The position numbers and the translations under genes were made by a program. A stretch of DNA of 64,000 bases from positions 204,246 through 268,245 of the forward strand of contig NZ_KK211228.1 of assembly GCF_000621205.1 (NCBI RefSeq). The letters are read 5' to 3'. Below the pieces are notes generated by a model. It saw only the letters and a list, made by a program, of their open reading frames with translations, did no database searches and was not told where the DNA came from. The stretch's first letter is position 1. Each line of letters starts with the position of its first letter. The DNA is from Halotalea alkalilenta DSM 17697. Its GTDB lineage: Bacteria; Pseudomonadota; Gammaproteobacteria; Pseudomonadales; Halomonadaceae. Positions 9,993 through 19,748 of this stretch are shown here, piece by piece.

Positions 9993-11080
9993 GGCCGCTC
10001 CCGCGGCGAGCCGCCGTCGATTTCGATCCTTACCGAGCCTCGCTCGAACAGCGCGCTACTGCGGTAGCGCTCGAGGGCGAAGCGCAGCAGCACCATCACC
10101 ATCGCGGCGATCGGCAGCGCCAGCAGGATGCCGAAGAAGCCGAACAGCTGGCCGCCGGCGAGCACGGCGAAGATCACCGCCACGGGATGCAGGCCGATCT
10201 TGTCGCCGAGCAGCAGCGGCTGGAAAACGAAGGTTTCGAGCATCTGGCCGAGCAGGAATACGCCACAGACGCCGACCAGGGCCCATAGCGAGTCGAACTG
10301 GAAGAAAGCCACCAGGATCGCGGTGGTGAAACCGGAGAGCGCGCCCAGGTAGGGCACGATGCTGATGACGCCCGCCGCCATCCCGATCAGCGCGCCGAAG
10401 CTCACCCCGAGCAGCGACAGTCCGCTGGCGTAGACGGTACCGAGCGAGACCATCACGATCAGCTGCCCGCGCAGGAAAGCACCGAGCACCTCGTCGCAGT
10501 CGCCGGCCAGGCGCGATACCGTGGGCTCGATCCGGCGCGGCAGCAAGCCCCGCACCGCGGCAATCATCCGCTCCCAGTCCAGCAGCAGATAGAACGCCAC
10601 CACCGGCACCAGGGTGATGTTGATCAACCATAGCGCCAGCACCAGCCCGGAGCGCGACATCTGCGCCAGCAGCGAGGCGGCGAAGGAGCCGGTCTCGCGC
10701 CAGTGTTCGAGCAGCAGCAGGCGGATCTGCTCGAACCCGGTGGAGAGATCGAGATCGAGGTAATGCTCCAGGTAGGGCACCACCGACCCCTGCAACCAGA
10801 TCAGCATTTCCGGGATCAGATAGAAGAACTGCAGCAGTTGCTGCCAGAGAAGCGGCAGCAGGATCAGCATGCCCAACAGCGTCAGGGTGCCGATCAAAAG
10901 GAAGAACAGGATCACCGCGAACAGGCGCGAAAGCCCGGAACGCTCGAGCATACCGACGATCGGATTGCCGAGGTAGGCGAGGATGAAGCCGATGAAGAAG
11001 GGCATCAGGATCGGCGACAGCAGGGTCACCATCCAGAAGAACCCTACCGCCGTGAGCAGGCCCCACCAACGCAGACGCAT
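9989..11080 (-). CDS. perM: AI-2E/PerM family permease
   Basis: The 363-residue inner-membrane protein has seven to eight hydrophobic segments and the family's Pro-Tyr-Leu-Gly and Gly-Gln-x-Leu-Glu-Thr blocks near residues 275-305. The family includes TqsA-type exporters and PerM; the substrate is not known from sequence. The frame extends 10 codons further, but AAGGAG sits 6 bases before the ATG at 11080. It is divergent from purM and overlaps hda, an arrangement shared with Pseudomonas and Halomonas. Confidence 0.88.
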   Translation of the reverse strand: MRLRWWGLLTAVGFFWMVTLLSPILMPFFIGFILAYLGNPIVGMLERSGLSRLFAVILFFLLIGTLTLLGMLILLPLLWQQLLQFFYLIPEMLIWLQGSVVPYLEHYLDLDLSTGFEQIRLLLLEHWRETGSFAASLLAQMSRSGLVLALWLINITLVPVVAFYLLLDWERMIAAVRGLLPRRIEPTVSRLAGDCDEVLGAFLRGQLIVMVSLGTVYASGLSLLGVSFGALIGMAAGVISIVPYLGALSGFTTAILVAFFQFDSLWALVGVCGVFLLGQMLETFVFQPLLLGDKIGLHPVAVIFAVLAGGQLFGFFGILLALPIAAMVMVLLRFALERYRSSALFERGSVRIEIDGGSPRERP

Positions 11081-11435
11081 CAGATGCTCCTTGTAACGTA
11101 CGATTCGCACCGCACGACGCGAACCCGATGCCCCAGCATACTATCGAAATCCCCATCACTCGATCGAGTCACCTGAGGATTTTACGAAACCTCAAGAGGA
11201 TCAACCACTTTCATACCTTCGACCGGAGCCTGCGGCCGCTCGCTCGGGCCATGCGGGCGCCGACTCGCAATGGTACAATCGCCGCCCTGGGACGCCCGCC
11301 CCTCGCGTTCCCATCGCACCGCTCGGTATCGACCGGTGCGCCCGAGCGCCCGCGATGCGGGCGAGTCGATTCATCTCGCTGCGGCCTTCCCAACGGATGC
11401 GCGCCCGGCGATCGCATTCTTGCCTCGAGAGCCAC
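11081..11435. promoter_or_regulatory. Divergent promoter region of perM-hda and purM-purN
   Basis: No gene is seen in this 355-bp stretch. An extended -10 box, TGG-TACAAT (11271-11279), points toward purM and would give a leader of about 150 nt. No good -35 or PurR box is evident. Small frames here have no ribosome site. Confidence 0.35.
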
Positions 11436-12512
11436 ATGACCACCACTCCTCCCGACTCCTCTGCGACTCAGGCGTCGCTCAGCTACAAAGACGCAGGCGT
11501 CGACATCGACGCGGGCAATGCCCTGGTCGATCGCATCAAAGGCATCGTCAAGCGCACCACCCGTCCTGAGGTGATGGGCGGCATCGGCGGCTTCGGGGCC
11601 CTGTGTCAGCTGCCGAGCGGCTATCGCGAGCCGGTACTGGTCTCCGGCACCGACGGTGTCGGCACCAAGCTGCGCCTGGCGATGGATCTCGGCCGCCACG
11701 ACACCATCGGCATCGACCTGGTGGCGATGTGCGTCAACGACCTGGTGGTCGCCGGCGCGGAGCCGCTGTTCTTCCTCGACTACTACGCGACCGGCAAGCT
11801 CGACGTCGATGTCGCCGCCGACGTGGTGAGCGGCATCGGAGCAGGCTGCCTGCAGGCGGGCTGCGCGCTGGTCGGCGGCGAGACCGCCGAGATGCCGGGC
11901 ATGTACGAGGGCGGCGACTACGATCTCGCCGGCTTCTGCGTCGGCGTGGTCGAGAAGTCCGAGATCATCGATGGCGCCAGGGTGGCGCCCGGCGACGTGG
12001 TGCTCGGCCTGGCCTCTTCTGGCCCCCACTCCAACGGCTACTCGCTGATCCGCAAGATCGTCGAACGCGCCGGCGCCGAACTCGACACCAAGCTGGACGG
12101 CATGAGCCTCGGCGATGCGCTGATGGCGCCGACCCGGATCTACGTCAAACCCCTGCTCTCGCTGATCAAGCAAAGCGGCGTCCAGGTTCACGCGCTCTCG
12201 CACATTACCGGCGGCGGCCTGCTCGAGAACCTGCCACGGGTACTGCCGGCGAACGCCTGCGTCGACATCGACGTCACCGCCTGGCCGCGCCCGCCGGTGT
12301 TCGACTGGTTGCAGCGTGAAGGCAACGTCGATGCCCGCGAGATGTTCCGCGTGCTCAACTGCGGCATCGGCATGGTGATCGTGGTGCCGGCCGACCAGGC
12401 CGAGCAGGCGGTCGGCCACCTCGAGGCGCAGGGAGAAACCGTCCATCGTCTCGGCGCGGTACGCGCCCGGGTCGGTGACGAAGAGCAGGTGCGGCTGGAG
12501 AACCTGGCATGA
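11436..12512 (+). CDS. purM: Phosphoribosylformylglycinamidine cyclo-ligase (AIR synthetase)
   Basis: The 358-residue enzyme closes the imidazole ring in purine synthesis, making 5-aminoimidazole ribotide with ATP. The N-terminal [13 protein letters not shown] segment, the [10 protein letters not shown] nucleotide region and the [12 protein letters not shown] block are family hallmarks. The ORF is open upstream. ATG 11436 is preferred because homologues start shortly before the SYKDAGV block; its ribosome site (CGAGAG) is modest. It overlaps purN by 4 bp. Confidence 0.96.
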   Translation: MTTTPPDSSATQASLSYKDAGVDIDAGNALVDRIKGIVKRTTRPEVMGGIGGFGALCQLPSGYREPVLVSGTDGVGTKLRLAMDLGRHDTIGIDLVAMCVNDLVVAGAEPLFFLDYYATGKLDVDVAADVVSGIGAGCLQAGCALVGGETAEMPGMYEGGDYDLAGFCVGVVEKSEIIDGARVAPGDVVLGLASSGPHSNGYSLIRKIVERAGAELDTKLDGMSLGDALMAPTRIYVKPLLSLIKQSGVQVHALSHITGGGLLENLPRVLPANACVDIDVTAWPRPPVFDWLQREGNVDAREMFRVLNCGIGMVIVVPADQAEQAVGHLEAQGETVHRLGAVRARVGDEEQVRLENLA

Positions 12513-13222
12513 GCGAGGACAGCACTGGATTCGAGGCCGCCCCGGTCGAGCCACGCAGGGTGGTGGTGTTGATCTCTGGCAACGGCAGCAATCTCCAGGC
12601 GCTGATCGACGCCCAGGGCTTCGACGAACTCGGCGGCGAGATCGTCGCGGTGGTCTCCAACCGCGCGGACGCTTACGGACTGGTGCGCGCCAAGGAGGCC
12701 GGCATTCCCCCCGTGGTGCTGCCACAGGGCGAGTACGACAGCCGCGAAGCGTTCGACGGCGCGTTGATCAAGGTGATCGAGCGCCATGAACCGGATCTCG
12801 TCGTGCTCGCCGGCTTCATGCGCATCCTCACCCCGCGCTTCGTCAACCGCTTCCACGGCCGCCTGCTCAACATCCATCCTTCGCTGCTGCCCGCCTATCG
12901 CGGCCTGCACACCCACCGCAGGGTGCTCGAGGACGGCGTCAAGCAGCATGGCGTCAGCATCCACTTCGTCACCGAGGAGCTCGACGGCGGCCCGGTGGTG
13001 ATGCAGGCGGAAGTAGAGGTCGACGAGAACGACACCGAAGAGACCCTCGCCCGCAAGGTCCAGGCGCGCGAGCACCTGCTCTACCCGATCGCGGTGCGCT
13101 GGTTCCTCGAAGGCCGCCTGCGCCTCGAAGCCGCCGGCCCGACCTTCGACGGCATCGCACTCAAGCCCACCGGCATGCGGCTCTCGCACGCCGATGCGCT
13201 GGATGATATCGACGAGGGCTGA
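12509..13222 (+). CDS. purN: Phosphoribosylglycinamide formyltransferase (GAR transformylase)
   Basis: The 237-residue enzyme transfers a formyl group from 10-formyl-THF to GAR. Ser-Gly-x-Gly-Ser-Asn (residues 23-28), the catalytic Asn121-Ile-His123 with Pro-Ser-Leu-Leu-Pro, and Asp159 are visible. The start ATG lies within the purM stop (ATGA), giving translational coupling. A C-terminal extension of about 20 residues compared with E. coli PurN is usual in this group. A GC-rich hairpin follows the stop. Confidence 0.96.
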   Translation: MSEDSTGFEAAPVEPRRVVVLISGNGSNLQALIDAQGFDELGGEIVAVVSNRADAYGLVRAKEAGIPPVVLPQGEYDSREAFDGALIKVIERHEPDLVVLAGFMRILTPRFVNRFHGRLLNIHPSLLPAYRGLHTHRRVLEDGVKQHGVSIHFVTEELDGGPVVMQAEVEVDENDTEETLARKVQAREHLLYPIAVRWFLEGRLRLEAAGPTFDGIALKPTGMRLSHADALDDIDEG

Positions 13223-13244
13223 CCTTCAGCGGGAGTACCAAAAA

Positions 13245-13271
13245 GGGCTGCCCTGGAGCACAGGGCAGCCC
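13245..13271. terminator. Terminator-like hairpin after purN (copy 1)
   Basis: GGGCTGCCCTG and its complement form an 11-bp perfect stem around a GAGCA loop, 22 bp after the purN stop. There is no T-run. The same 27-bp sequence occurs again at 13605-13631. Confidence 0.6.
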
Positions 13272-13604
13272 TCAGATTAATGACAAACCCCTTTTAGACC
13301 CAGCGACACTTTCGATCCTGGCGAGTCGAGAACCGTTTTCGCCCCAACGAGCCTATCGCTCGCTTAGATGCGAGGGGCGGACCCCTCGCGCTCCCCCTGA
13401 AAGGGGACGCGCCGCCACAAGATCGCGAAACCCTGGCCGATCAATCGCTTGCCCTCGGGTCGGCGCGCATGGACGTCCCTGTCCGGGCGCGCCTTTTGCG
13501 ACATCCATGTCGCAAATCCCGGTGCAATCGATTGCCGGCCAGCGCGCTCTTGGAGGCGGCTGGAAGCCATCGAGGCATCTTCAAATACTTTGTCAGCAGT
13601 CTGA
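13272..13604. repeat. Structured non-coding segment between two identical hairpins
   Basis: No credible gene is seen here. At least three hairpins can be drawn: 13370-13389 (8-bp stem, CGGA loop), 13462-13492 (GGCGCGC/GCGCGCC) and 13495-13516 (10-bp stem, CC loop). A CCCC/GGGG stem near 13393-13405 adds to these. The minus frame at 13364-13648 is probably spurious because it runs through the hairpins. It could be a dispersed intergenic repeat or a small RNA; neither can be shown from one copy. Confidence 0.45.
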
Positions 13605-13631
13605 GGGCTGCCCTGGAGCACAGGGCAGCCC
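13605..13631. terminator. Terminator-like hairpin after dcd (copy 2)
   Basis: This is identical over 27 bp to the hairpin at 13245-13271 and lies 27 bp past the leftward dcd stop. It probably ends the dcd transcript. Confidence 0.6.
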
Positions 13632-13658
13632 TTCGTTCTCTTCGACACCCGGCCCAGG

Positions 13659-14225
13659 TCAGGTCCGCGGCAGGGTGACGCCGCGCTGGCCCTGGTACTT
13701 GCCGCCGCGATCGAGGTAGGAGGTCTCGCAGATCTCGTCGGACTCGAGGAACAGCATCTGCGCCACGCCCTCGTTGGCGTAGATCTTCGCCGGCAGGTTG
13801 GTGGTATTGGAGAACTCGAGCGTCACGTGCCCTTCCCATTCGGGCTCGAGCGGGGTGACGTTGACGATGATCCCGCAGCGCGCGTAGGTCGACTTGCCGA
13901 GGCAGATGGTCAGCACGCTGCGCGGGATGCGAAAGTACTCGACGGTGCGCGCCAGGGCGAATGAGTTCGGTGGGATCACGCAGACGTCGCCCTTTACGTC
14001 GACGAAGCTCTTGTCGTCGAAGTGCTTGGGGTCGACGGTGGCGGAATGGATGTTGGTGAACACCTTGAACTCGTCGGCACAGCGCACGTCATAGCCATAG
14101 CTCGAGGTGCCGAAGGAGATCACCCGCTGACCGTTGACTTCGCGGACCTGGTCGCGCTCGAACGGCTCGATCATGGCGTGTTCCAAGGCCATACGACGAA
14201 TCCACTTGTCCGCTTTGATACTCAT
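13659..14225 (-). CDS. dcd: dCTP deaminase
   Basis: The 188-residue enzyme converts dCTP to dUTP, the main source of dUMP for thymidylate in these bacteria. Ser-Tyr-Gly-Tyr-Asp-Val-Arg (residues 42-48), Lys-Ser-Thr-Tyr-Ala-Arg (111-116) and the catalytic Glu137 in Thr-Leu-Glu-Phe-Ser-Asn are present. The length is normal for the gammaproteobacterial form. It lies downstream of mrp/apbC on the same strand, an old pairing also seen in Pseudomonas. Confidence 0.96.
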   Translation of the reverse strand: MSIKADKWIRRMALEHAMIEPFERDQVREVNGQRVISFGTSSYGYDVRCADEFKVFTNIHSATVDPKHFDDKSFVDVKGDVCVIPPNSFALARTVEYFRIPRSVLTICLGKSTYARCGIIVNVTPLEPEWEGHVTLEFSNTTNLPAKIYANEGVAQMLFLESDEICETSYLDRGGKYQGQRGVTLPRT

Positions 14226-14378
14226 GACGGCTGGCTACCTTGCTGTGACTGGCTGCTGTGATTGAATGACTCGGGTTAGAGGCCGCACCAGGCGGGCAGC
14301 CATGATACCGGGACGGAGCGCACGACTGAACCCCGGGCGGCGACCGAACGGCGCAGGCATCCGCCGGAGGCTCTCCCC

Positions 14379-15203
14379 CTAGCTAAAACCGATGCTCGGC
14401 CCCTTGCGCACGGCGGTGCCGAGCTGCTGGTCAACCCGCTCGGCCATCGCCTTGAAGTAGCCGGCCACCTCGCCATCGGGTTCGGCGACCACGCTGGGCC
14501 GGCCGCTATCGGAGCGCTCGCGGATCGAGAGCTTGAGCGGCAGCCGACCGATCACCTCGGTCTGATACAGCGCCGCTACCCGCTCGCCGCCGCCTTCGCC
14601 GAAGATCGGCTCGGCGTGGCCGCAGTTCGAGCAGACGTGCAGGCTCATGTTCTCGACTACGCCGAGCACCGGTACGTTGACCTTGCGGAACATCTCGATG
14701 CCCTTGCGCGCATCGAGCAGGGCGATGTCCTGGGGCGTCGTGACGATCACCGCTCCGGCGACCGCGACCTTCTGCGCCAGGGTCAACTGGATGTCGCCGG
14801 TACCGGGCGGCATGTCGATGAACAGGTAGTCGAGCTCGCCCCAGGCGGTCTGGTTGAGCAGCTGCTGGAAGGCGCCGGCGACCATCGGCCCGCGCCACAC
14901 CATCGCGGTTTCGACATCGACCATGAACGCCATCGACATCGCCTTGATCCCATGGGCCTCGATCGGCGCCATGGTGCTCTCATTGATCATCCGCGGCCGG
15001 GTACCGGGCGCGATGCCGAGCATCTGAGCCTGGCTGGGCCCGTAGATGTCGGCATCGAGCAAGCCCACTCGCTTGCCGCGCGCGGCCATCGCCAGCGCCA
15101 GGTTGACCGTCACGGTGGACTTGCCGACGCCACCCTTGCCCGACGCTACGGCTACGATCTGCTTCACACCCTCGATCACAGCTTGCTCTCCTGCGCGCTC
15201 CAT
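14379..15203 (-). CDS. apbC: Mrp/ApbC family iron-sulfur carrier P-loop ATPase
   Basis: The 274-residue MinD-like ATPase has a deviant Walker A loop Gly-Lys-Gly-Gly-Val-Gly-Lys-Ser-Thr (residues 22-30). The Cys191-x-x-Cys194 pair bridges a [4Fe-4S] cluster between two subunits. It delivers clusters to target enzymes. The N-terminal MIP18-like domain of longer Mrp proteins is absent. The frame is open 22 codons upstream; ATG 15203 matches the usual short form. dcd follows on the same strand. Confidence 0.92.
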   Translation of the reverse strand: MERAGEQAVIEGVKQIVAVASGKGGVGKSTVTVNLALAMAARGKRVGLLDADIYGPSQAQMLGIAPGTRPRMINESTMAPIEAHGIKAMSMAFMVDVETAMVWRGPMVAGAFQQLLNQTAWGELDYLFIDMPPGTGDIQLTLAQKVAVAGAVIVTTPQDIALLDARKGIEMFRKVNVPVLGVVENMSLHVCSNCGHAEPIFGEGGGERVAALYQTEVIGRLPLKLSIRERSDSGRPSVVAEPDGEVAGYFKAMAERVDQQLGTAVRKGPSIGFS

Positions 15204-15295
15204 TCGCGAGCGCGGACCAATGAATGAATATCGCGGCCAGTATAGCGCGGGCAACCAACCCAACCCCATGCGACCCTCGCCTGGCTCTCTGTGGA

Positions 15296-15790
15296 TCAGT
15301 TCCTGCCAGGCAGCAGCAGCGCCGGCCCGATCGCGACGAAGCGGCTCGCCGCGCGCACCAGCGCATCGCTGGTCAACGCATCGACGCCGTAGACCTCGAA
15401 CTCGACCCCGTGTCGCTGCCGCGCCCGCTCGGCGAGGATCGAGAAGTCGCCATCGCCGGAGACCAGCACCACGCGGTCGACCCGTTCGGCCGCTTCGATC
15501 ACGTCCAGCGCGATGCCAACGTCCCAGTCCCCTTTCGCCGAGCCGTCGCGACGGGTGATGAACGGCTTGAGCTTCACCTCGAAACCGATGCCACGCAGGA
15601 TCTGCTGGAACTGGCGCTGTTTCTCATCGCCCCGGTCGATCGCATAGGCGCTCGCCTCGACCAGGCGGGCACCGCGCCCCACCTCCTTCCAGAAGGCAGC
15701 GTAATCGAACGGCCGCTTGAACACCTGGCGCGTGGTGTAGTAGACGTTTTGCACATCGACGAACACCGCGACCCTCGGCTCGGCACCCAT
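15296..15790 (-). CDS. NYN/LabA-type PIN-like nuclease domain protein
   Basis: The 164-residue protein consists of one NYN domain. The metal-binding acidic set is visible: Asp12 in Val-Phe-Val-Asp-Val-Gln-Asn, Asp90 in Trp-Asp-Val-Gly, and Asp113 and Asp115 in Ser-Gly-Asp-Gly-Asp-Phe. These suggest RNase activity, but no substrate is known. The start overlaps the arfB stop by one base (TGATG), so it is coupled to a ribosome-rescue factor. The link to RNA quality control is inference. Confidence 0.85.
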   Translation of the reverse strand: MGAEPRVAVFVDVQNVYYTTRQVFKRPFDYAAFWKEVGRGARLVEASAYAIDRGDEKQRQFQQILRGIGFEVKLKPFITRRDGSAKGDWDVGIALDVIEAAERVDRVVLVSGDGDFSILAERARQRHGVEFEVYGVDALTSDALVRAASRFVAIGPALLLPGRN

Positions 15791-16203
15791 CAGGATTCGA
15801 CCTTGCCGCGCAGCGCCTTGCGCTGGCCCCGCCGCTGCTTGCTGTCCAATCGACGGCGCTTCGACGCCCGCGTCGGCTGGGTAGCCCAGCGCGGCTTGGG
15901 CGCGGCCAGCGCGCCGGCGATGATCTCCTTGAGCCGCGCCAGCGCATCCTCTCGATTACGCTCCTGGGTGCGATGGCTCTGCGCCTTGATCACGATCACG
16001 CCCTCGCGGCTGACCCGCTGATCGCTGAGCGACAGCAGCTGGTGCTTGAACGCGGGAGGCAGGCTCGAGGCCCGGATGTCGAATCTCAGATGGATCGCCG
16101 AGGCGACCTTGTTGACGTTCTGCCCGCCCGCTCCTTGGGCGCGCACCGCGTGGGTCTCGATCTCATCGAATGGGATGGAGAGATGCGGGGAGATGACCAG
16201 CAT
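15790..16203 (-). CDS. arfB: Alternative ribosome-rescue peptidyl-tRNA hydrolase ArfB
   Basis: The 137-residue class I release-factor-like protein has the Gly-Gly-Gln catalytic motif at residues 26-28 in the usual Gly-Ala-Gly-Gly-Gln-Asn-Val-Asn-Lys context. A basic C-terminal tail rich in Arg and Lys (about 105-137) enters the mRNA channel of stalled ribosomes. It hydrolyses peptidyl-tRNA on non-stop complexes. It is followed directly by the NYN gene. Confidence 0.94.
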   Translation of the reverse strand: MLVISPHLSIPFDEIETHAVRAQGAGGQNVNKVASAIHLRFDIRASSLPPAFKHQLLSLSDQRVSREGVIVIKAQSHRTQERNREDALARLKEIIAGALAAPKPRWATQPTRASKRRRLDSKQRRGQRKALRGKVES

Positions 16204-16273
16204 GGAGTTGGCGTCCTTATGCAGGGCGCCTCGGCGCGAGGCGAAGATGGATGGCCCAGCATAGCATGGCGAC

Positions 16274-16293
16274 GGATGGCCCCGAGGCCATCC
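16274..16293 (-). terminator. Hairpin after the pilus operon
   Basis: GGATGGCC and GGCCATCC form an 8-bp stem with a CCGA loop 18 bp past the csuE stop. No T-run follows, so its termination strength is uncertain. Confidence 0.45.
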
Positions 16294-16311
16294 ACGCAGA
16301 GCGCGGCGGAA

Positions 16312-17316
16312 TCAGAAGGTGACGTCGACCACGATCATGTCGGTATAGGTACCAGCCGGCGGTGTCGATTGACCACTCAGGATCTCGGCACGGTAGATGA
16401 ACCCCTGGGTGAGGGTGCCAGTGTAGGCGCCCGGGTTCTGATCAGCGCTCTCCGACGAGCGACGCTCGCTACCCGCGGCGCCCCAGCGGTCGCTGCCGGT
16501 GATGCTCTTGTAGAGTTCGTAGGCGAGATACTGGCCATCGGCGGCCATTCGTCGCTGCCCGCCATCGGCATGGCTGCCATCGCTCAAACCGACGCTGTAG
16601 AGCGCATCCTTGGTACAGCGGATCGAGATCGTCTGGGTCACACTGTTGAACCCCACCACCAACGGCGCGCTACCGAAGTCGAGATCAGGCGCTTCGATGG
16701 CGCAGTCCTTGGAAACCTCGAGACGCAGATTGACGACCGAAGTGCCACTGCCGGTACTGCGCCCCAGGCAGATGAACAGCAGATTCACCCCACTACAGAC
16801 ATCCCAGTTCCAGGAGACCGACAACTGATCGGTATAGGTGCCCGCCGCCAGATTGTAATCACCGGTTCGGGTGCGCAGCGTCATCGGCAGGGAGTAGCTG
16901 CTGCCGCCCAGCAAACCGAGCAGATCGAGCAAATTGCTACGCGCGTAATTGAAGGTGGTGTTCAAGGGAATTTCATTGTCATAGCTGGGGTCGGCGAAGA
17001 TCTGATAAGGCACCGCGTCGGTGGAACCATTCCTGACCAACGCACCCGCGTTGGCCGAGCTCACCGTGGCATCCATGCGATTGCCGGTGCCCAGCAGCGC
17101 CAGCGCGGCACCGTCGCAGTAAAGCCCCGCATCGGGCACGCTCGCGACCTGCTGCGACTGCGAGATACTCAATGAGCTGACCGTGCCGAAGAAGCCTTCA
17201 CCGCTGCCGGTGGTCAATGTGCACGAAGCATACCCTTTCGCGGACAGCACGAGTCCGCAGCCGATCCACAGCAGCCGAAGCGGCCAACGCCATGGCGACA
17301 TCCAATAGCTTTTCAT
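16312..17316 (-). CDS. csuE: Csu-type pilus tip protein with two spore-coat-U domains
   Basis: The 334-residue secreted protein has a signal peptide ending near the Ala-Ser-Cys at residues 30-32. Two successive spore coat protein U (SCPU) domains follow. Each ends in the family's Ala-Gly-x-Tyr-Thr-Asp strand, and the last one closes with Val-Asp-Val-Thr-Phe. CsuE is the tip adhesin of Csu pili. Its last-gene position after the usher supports that role. An in-frame ATG at 17334 overlaps the usher stop. ATG 17316 gives a cleaner signal peptide, so it is used. Confidence 0.8.
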   Translation of the reverse strand: MKSYWMSPWRWPLRLLWIGCGLVLSAKGYASCTLTTGSGEGFFGTVSSLSISQSQQVASVPDAGLYCDGAALALLGTGNRMDATVSSANAGALVRNGSTDAVPYQIFADPSYDNEIPLNTTFNYARSNLLDLLGLLGGSSYSLPMTLRTRTGDYNLAAGTYTDQLSVSWNWDVCSGVNLLFICLGRSTGSGTSVVNLRLEVSKDCAIEAPDLDFGSAPLVVGFNSVTQTISIRCTKDALYSVGLSDGSHADGGQRRMAADGQYLAYELYKSITGSDRWGAAGSERRSSESADQNPGAYTGTLTQGFIYRAEILSGQSTPPAGTYTDMIVVDVTF

Positions 17317-17324
17317 CACGACTC

Positions 17325-19748
17325 TCAGCGGCATGTCAGCGGTCCTATCTGGGCGATCCGATCGGCCTGGGGATCGATCGCGAAGTGCGTCGCGCACTGC
17401 CCGCCCTCCGGCAGGCTCACGGTCAGCCCGTTGTCGGCCTCGAGCCCCTCCAGGTAGGTCAGGCCGTCCCAGCCCACATAGGCACTGCCGCCGCGATCGA
17501 GCCTCGCCACCGCTCCGACCGGCAGAGGCTCGCCCTGGCTGTCGACCAGGCTTATGCTCGCGGCCACCACCCGCCCCATCGGGAAGCGCAGTACGTAGCC
17601 GCTGCCCGCGCGTACCGCCGCGCGTTGCTCGACTATGGGCGTGTCGATGTTGGCTGCGAGGCCGAGCGGATCGATCTCGTATTTGCCGGCGTAATAGGCG
17701 GTGGCCCAAGGCACCAGCAGGTGGCCACGCGCATCGGTTTCTCCCACCAGCTGATTCTCGTAGCGCACGGGTACGCCCGCCTGTCCGTCGGTCGAGACCA
17801 GCACGAACGCATCGCGCACCTGGTTGGCGGCGAACAGCTGCCCATCGAGCCACACCAGCGAACCCCGCGCTTCGCCCCAGCGGCTGTAGTCGCCCTGCGA
17901 TCCGTACACCCCGCCGCCAAGCTGGACCGCGCGCCCACGCCAAGTGGCGCTGGCCTGGTGATAGTCATCGGCATCGTCGCCGCGTCCATAGCCTAGATCC
18001 CAGCCCCAGCCCCCTTCGGAGGGAATCGAGCGACCGTAGTTGACCCGCTGGCTCAAGCGATGGTCGGCGCCCTGCTGCACGCTGGCGCTGACGCTGCCAC
18101 CCATACGGCCCAAAGGCATGACCACCTGCGCCATGCTCGACCAGTTGCCGCCGCCGAGCTCGCGGTTGGCGGAGAGATAGAGGCTGCTGCCGGCGACCAG
18201 CGACTGGGTCCATGAGAGGTTGAGCAGTCGAGTGCGGGTGCCGTCCGCCGCTTTGATGTCGAAGTAGCCACTTCCCAGGCTGCCGAACGCGCCCATCTGC
18301 AGGCTGCCGGTGAGCTGGGAGCTCTCCCGGCTCAGCTGGTAGTAGCGACTGTCGTAGCTGGAGAGATCGTTGAAGCCCCGGCCACGGCGAATGTGCTGAA
18401 GCCCAAGGTTGAAACGACGCTGGGTGTACTGGTAACCGGCGCTCAGCTGGCCACCCTCATCGTCGCGCGCATGGCTCTGGCTGTAGGCGGTATTGAGCAC
18501 CCCGAGGTTTCCCAGCCGCGCGACCGAGCCTATGCCAGCGAGCGCCAGCGAGCCCGCGCCTTCGGCATGGGCCTCGACGGTGAGATCGTCGGTCAGGCCA
18601 AAACGATAGCTGGCGCTACCGGCACCCTCGCCGTAGTCGAAGTTGCGCAGCCCGTATTGACGCCGGATCATCCCCCCACTGAACGAGTAGTCGCTCAGCC
18701 CCTGACGTAAAAGCGCGCTGGTGACGTAGAAAGGGATCGTCGTGGCGACCTGCCGACCGAGGGCATCGGTGGTGACCACCGTGGCCTCACCAGCGCCGTT
18801 GATGAACGGCACGTTGGTGATGGTGAAGGGACCCGGCATGACCTGGTCGCTACTGCTGCGATAACCATTGATGAACAGGTCGACCGAGGTCGGCACCGCG
18901 GCGTCTCCGGCGAACTGCGGCAGCGGATAGGTGATCACGTCAGGACGCACGGCGAAATCCTTCGACAGCTGCACACCGCCCAAGCGAATCGAGCTGCTCC
19001 ATGGAAGCGCGCGAGTCACCACATCGCCCGCTTCGTAGGCGAGCATCCGTTCGTCGTCGGCGTAGCGCCAAGAGGTGTCGTAGCGAATGTAGCGATCGCC
19101 GCGCCCGGTGCTGCCGGAAAGCGTACTGCGATACACCCCGGTGGTGGCGAATGCGCCGAAATCGCCGAACAAGCGCAGCTCATTCCATGTCGAGGCGGTG
19201 GTGGCGCCTCGATCGACGTCATTGAGGTAGACGTCGTAGCCGAACAGCATGCCGAGGCTCGCCCGGGGACGCACACGCTCGAGCCCGGAATCACGACCGA
19301 GGAACTGCGCCGGCAGCCAGGCCGGCGGCACGTCGATTCGCAGCCGCTGCGCGCTGGCCTCGTAAGTGACCTCGACCTGGTCGAGCCTATCGACGGCGAT
19401 CTCACCTTCCCCGTCGACCGGAATCGCCACCGCGCGCAGGTCGCTGGCAGCGACGAAGAAATGCTCCTGGCGCTGCGTCACCGCGACCACGCTGCCGGTC
19501 GCACGCTGGTTGACCACCAGTTCGAGAAACAGCTGCTGCGCACCGAGCTCATCGAGTGATCTTGGTGCCGGCGGCAATGCCTGGCCGCGACTCACCCCAG
19601 GGCCAAGGCCGGCCAGCGCCAGCGCAACGCTGATCAGGCATGGCAGCAGCGCCCCTGGCCTGCGCTTGCGCCAGCCGGGTTCGATGCACGCCGCGGCCGC
19701 TATCGTGGCGGCAGGCGCTGCCGCTTCGATGCTGGTCGCCATGGTCAA
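17325..19748 (-). CDS. csuD: Outer-membrane usher of a Csu-type pilus
   Basis: The 807-residue FimD/PapC-type usher has an N-terminal export region, an N-terminal chaperone-binding domain and a long beta-barrel with many alternating Gly/aromatic segments. A plug domain and C-terminal domains with a Cys pair near the end (Gly-Gly-Gln-Cys and Leu-Thr-Cys-Arg) follow. It threads pilin subunits through the outer membrane. The start overlaps the chaperone stop (ATGA). The unusually long Ala-rich leader before the hydrophobic stretch could mean the true start is further in. Confidence 0.88.
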   Translation of the reverse strand: MTMATSIEAAAPAATIAAAACIEPGWRKRRPGALLPCLISVALALAGLGPGVSRGQALPPAPRSLDELGAQQLFLELVVNQRATGSVVAVTQRQEHFFVAASDLRAVAIPVDGEGEIAVDRLDQVEVTYEASAQRLRIDVPPAWLPAQFLGRDSGLERVRPRASLGMLFGYDVYLNDVDRGATTASTWNELRLFGDFGAFATTGVYRSTLSGSTGRGDRYIRYDTSWRYADDERMLAYEAGDVVTRALPWSSSIRLGGVQLSKDFAVRPDVITYPLPQFAGDAAVPTSVDLFINGYRSSSDQVMPGPFTITNVPFINGAGEATVVTTDALGRQVATTIPFYVTSALLRQGLSDYSFSGGMIRRQYGLRNFDYGEGAGSASYRFGLTDDLTVEAHAEGAGSLALAGIGSVARLGNLGVLNTAYSQSHARDDEGGQLSAGYQYTQRRFNLGLQHIRRGRGFNDLSSYDSRYYQLSRESSQLTGSLQMGAFGSLGSGYFDIKAADGTRTRLLNLSWTQSLVAGSSLYLSANRELGGGNWSSMAQVVMPLGRMGGSVSASVQQGADHRLSQRVNYGRSIPSEGGWGWDLGYGRGDDADDYHQASATWRGRAVQLGGGVYGSQGDYSRWGEARGSLVWLDGQLFAANQVRDAFVLVSTDGQAGVPVRYENQLVGETDARGHLLVPWATAYYAGKYEIDPLGLAANIDTPIVEQRAAVRAGSGYVLRFPMGRVVAASISLVDSQGEPLPVGAVARLDRGGSAYVGWDGLTYLEGLEADNGLTVSLPEGGQCATHFAIDPQADRIAQIGPLTCR

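Noticed and set aside
11081-11435. Possible PurR operator upstream of purM
   Set aside because: No match to the ACGCAAACGTTTTCxT-type box was found by eye.
13364-13648. 94-residue minus-strand open frame between purN and dcd
   Set aside because: It runs through several hairpins and a terminator-like stem, has no ribosome site, and reads as non-protein. The structured DNA is reported instead.
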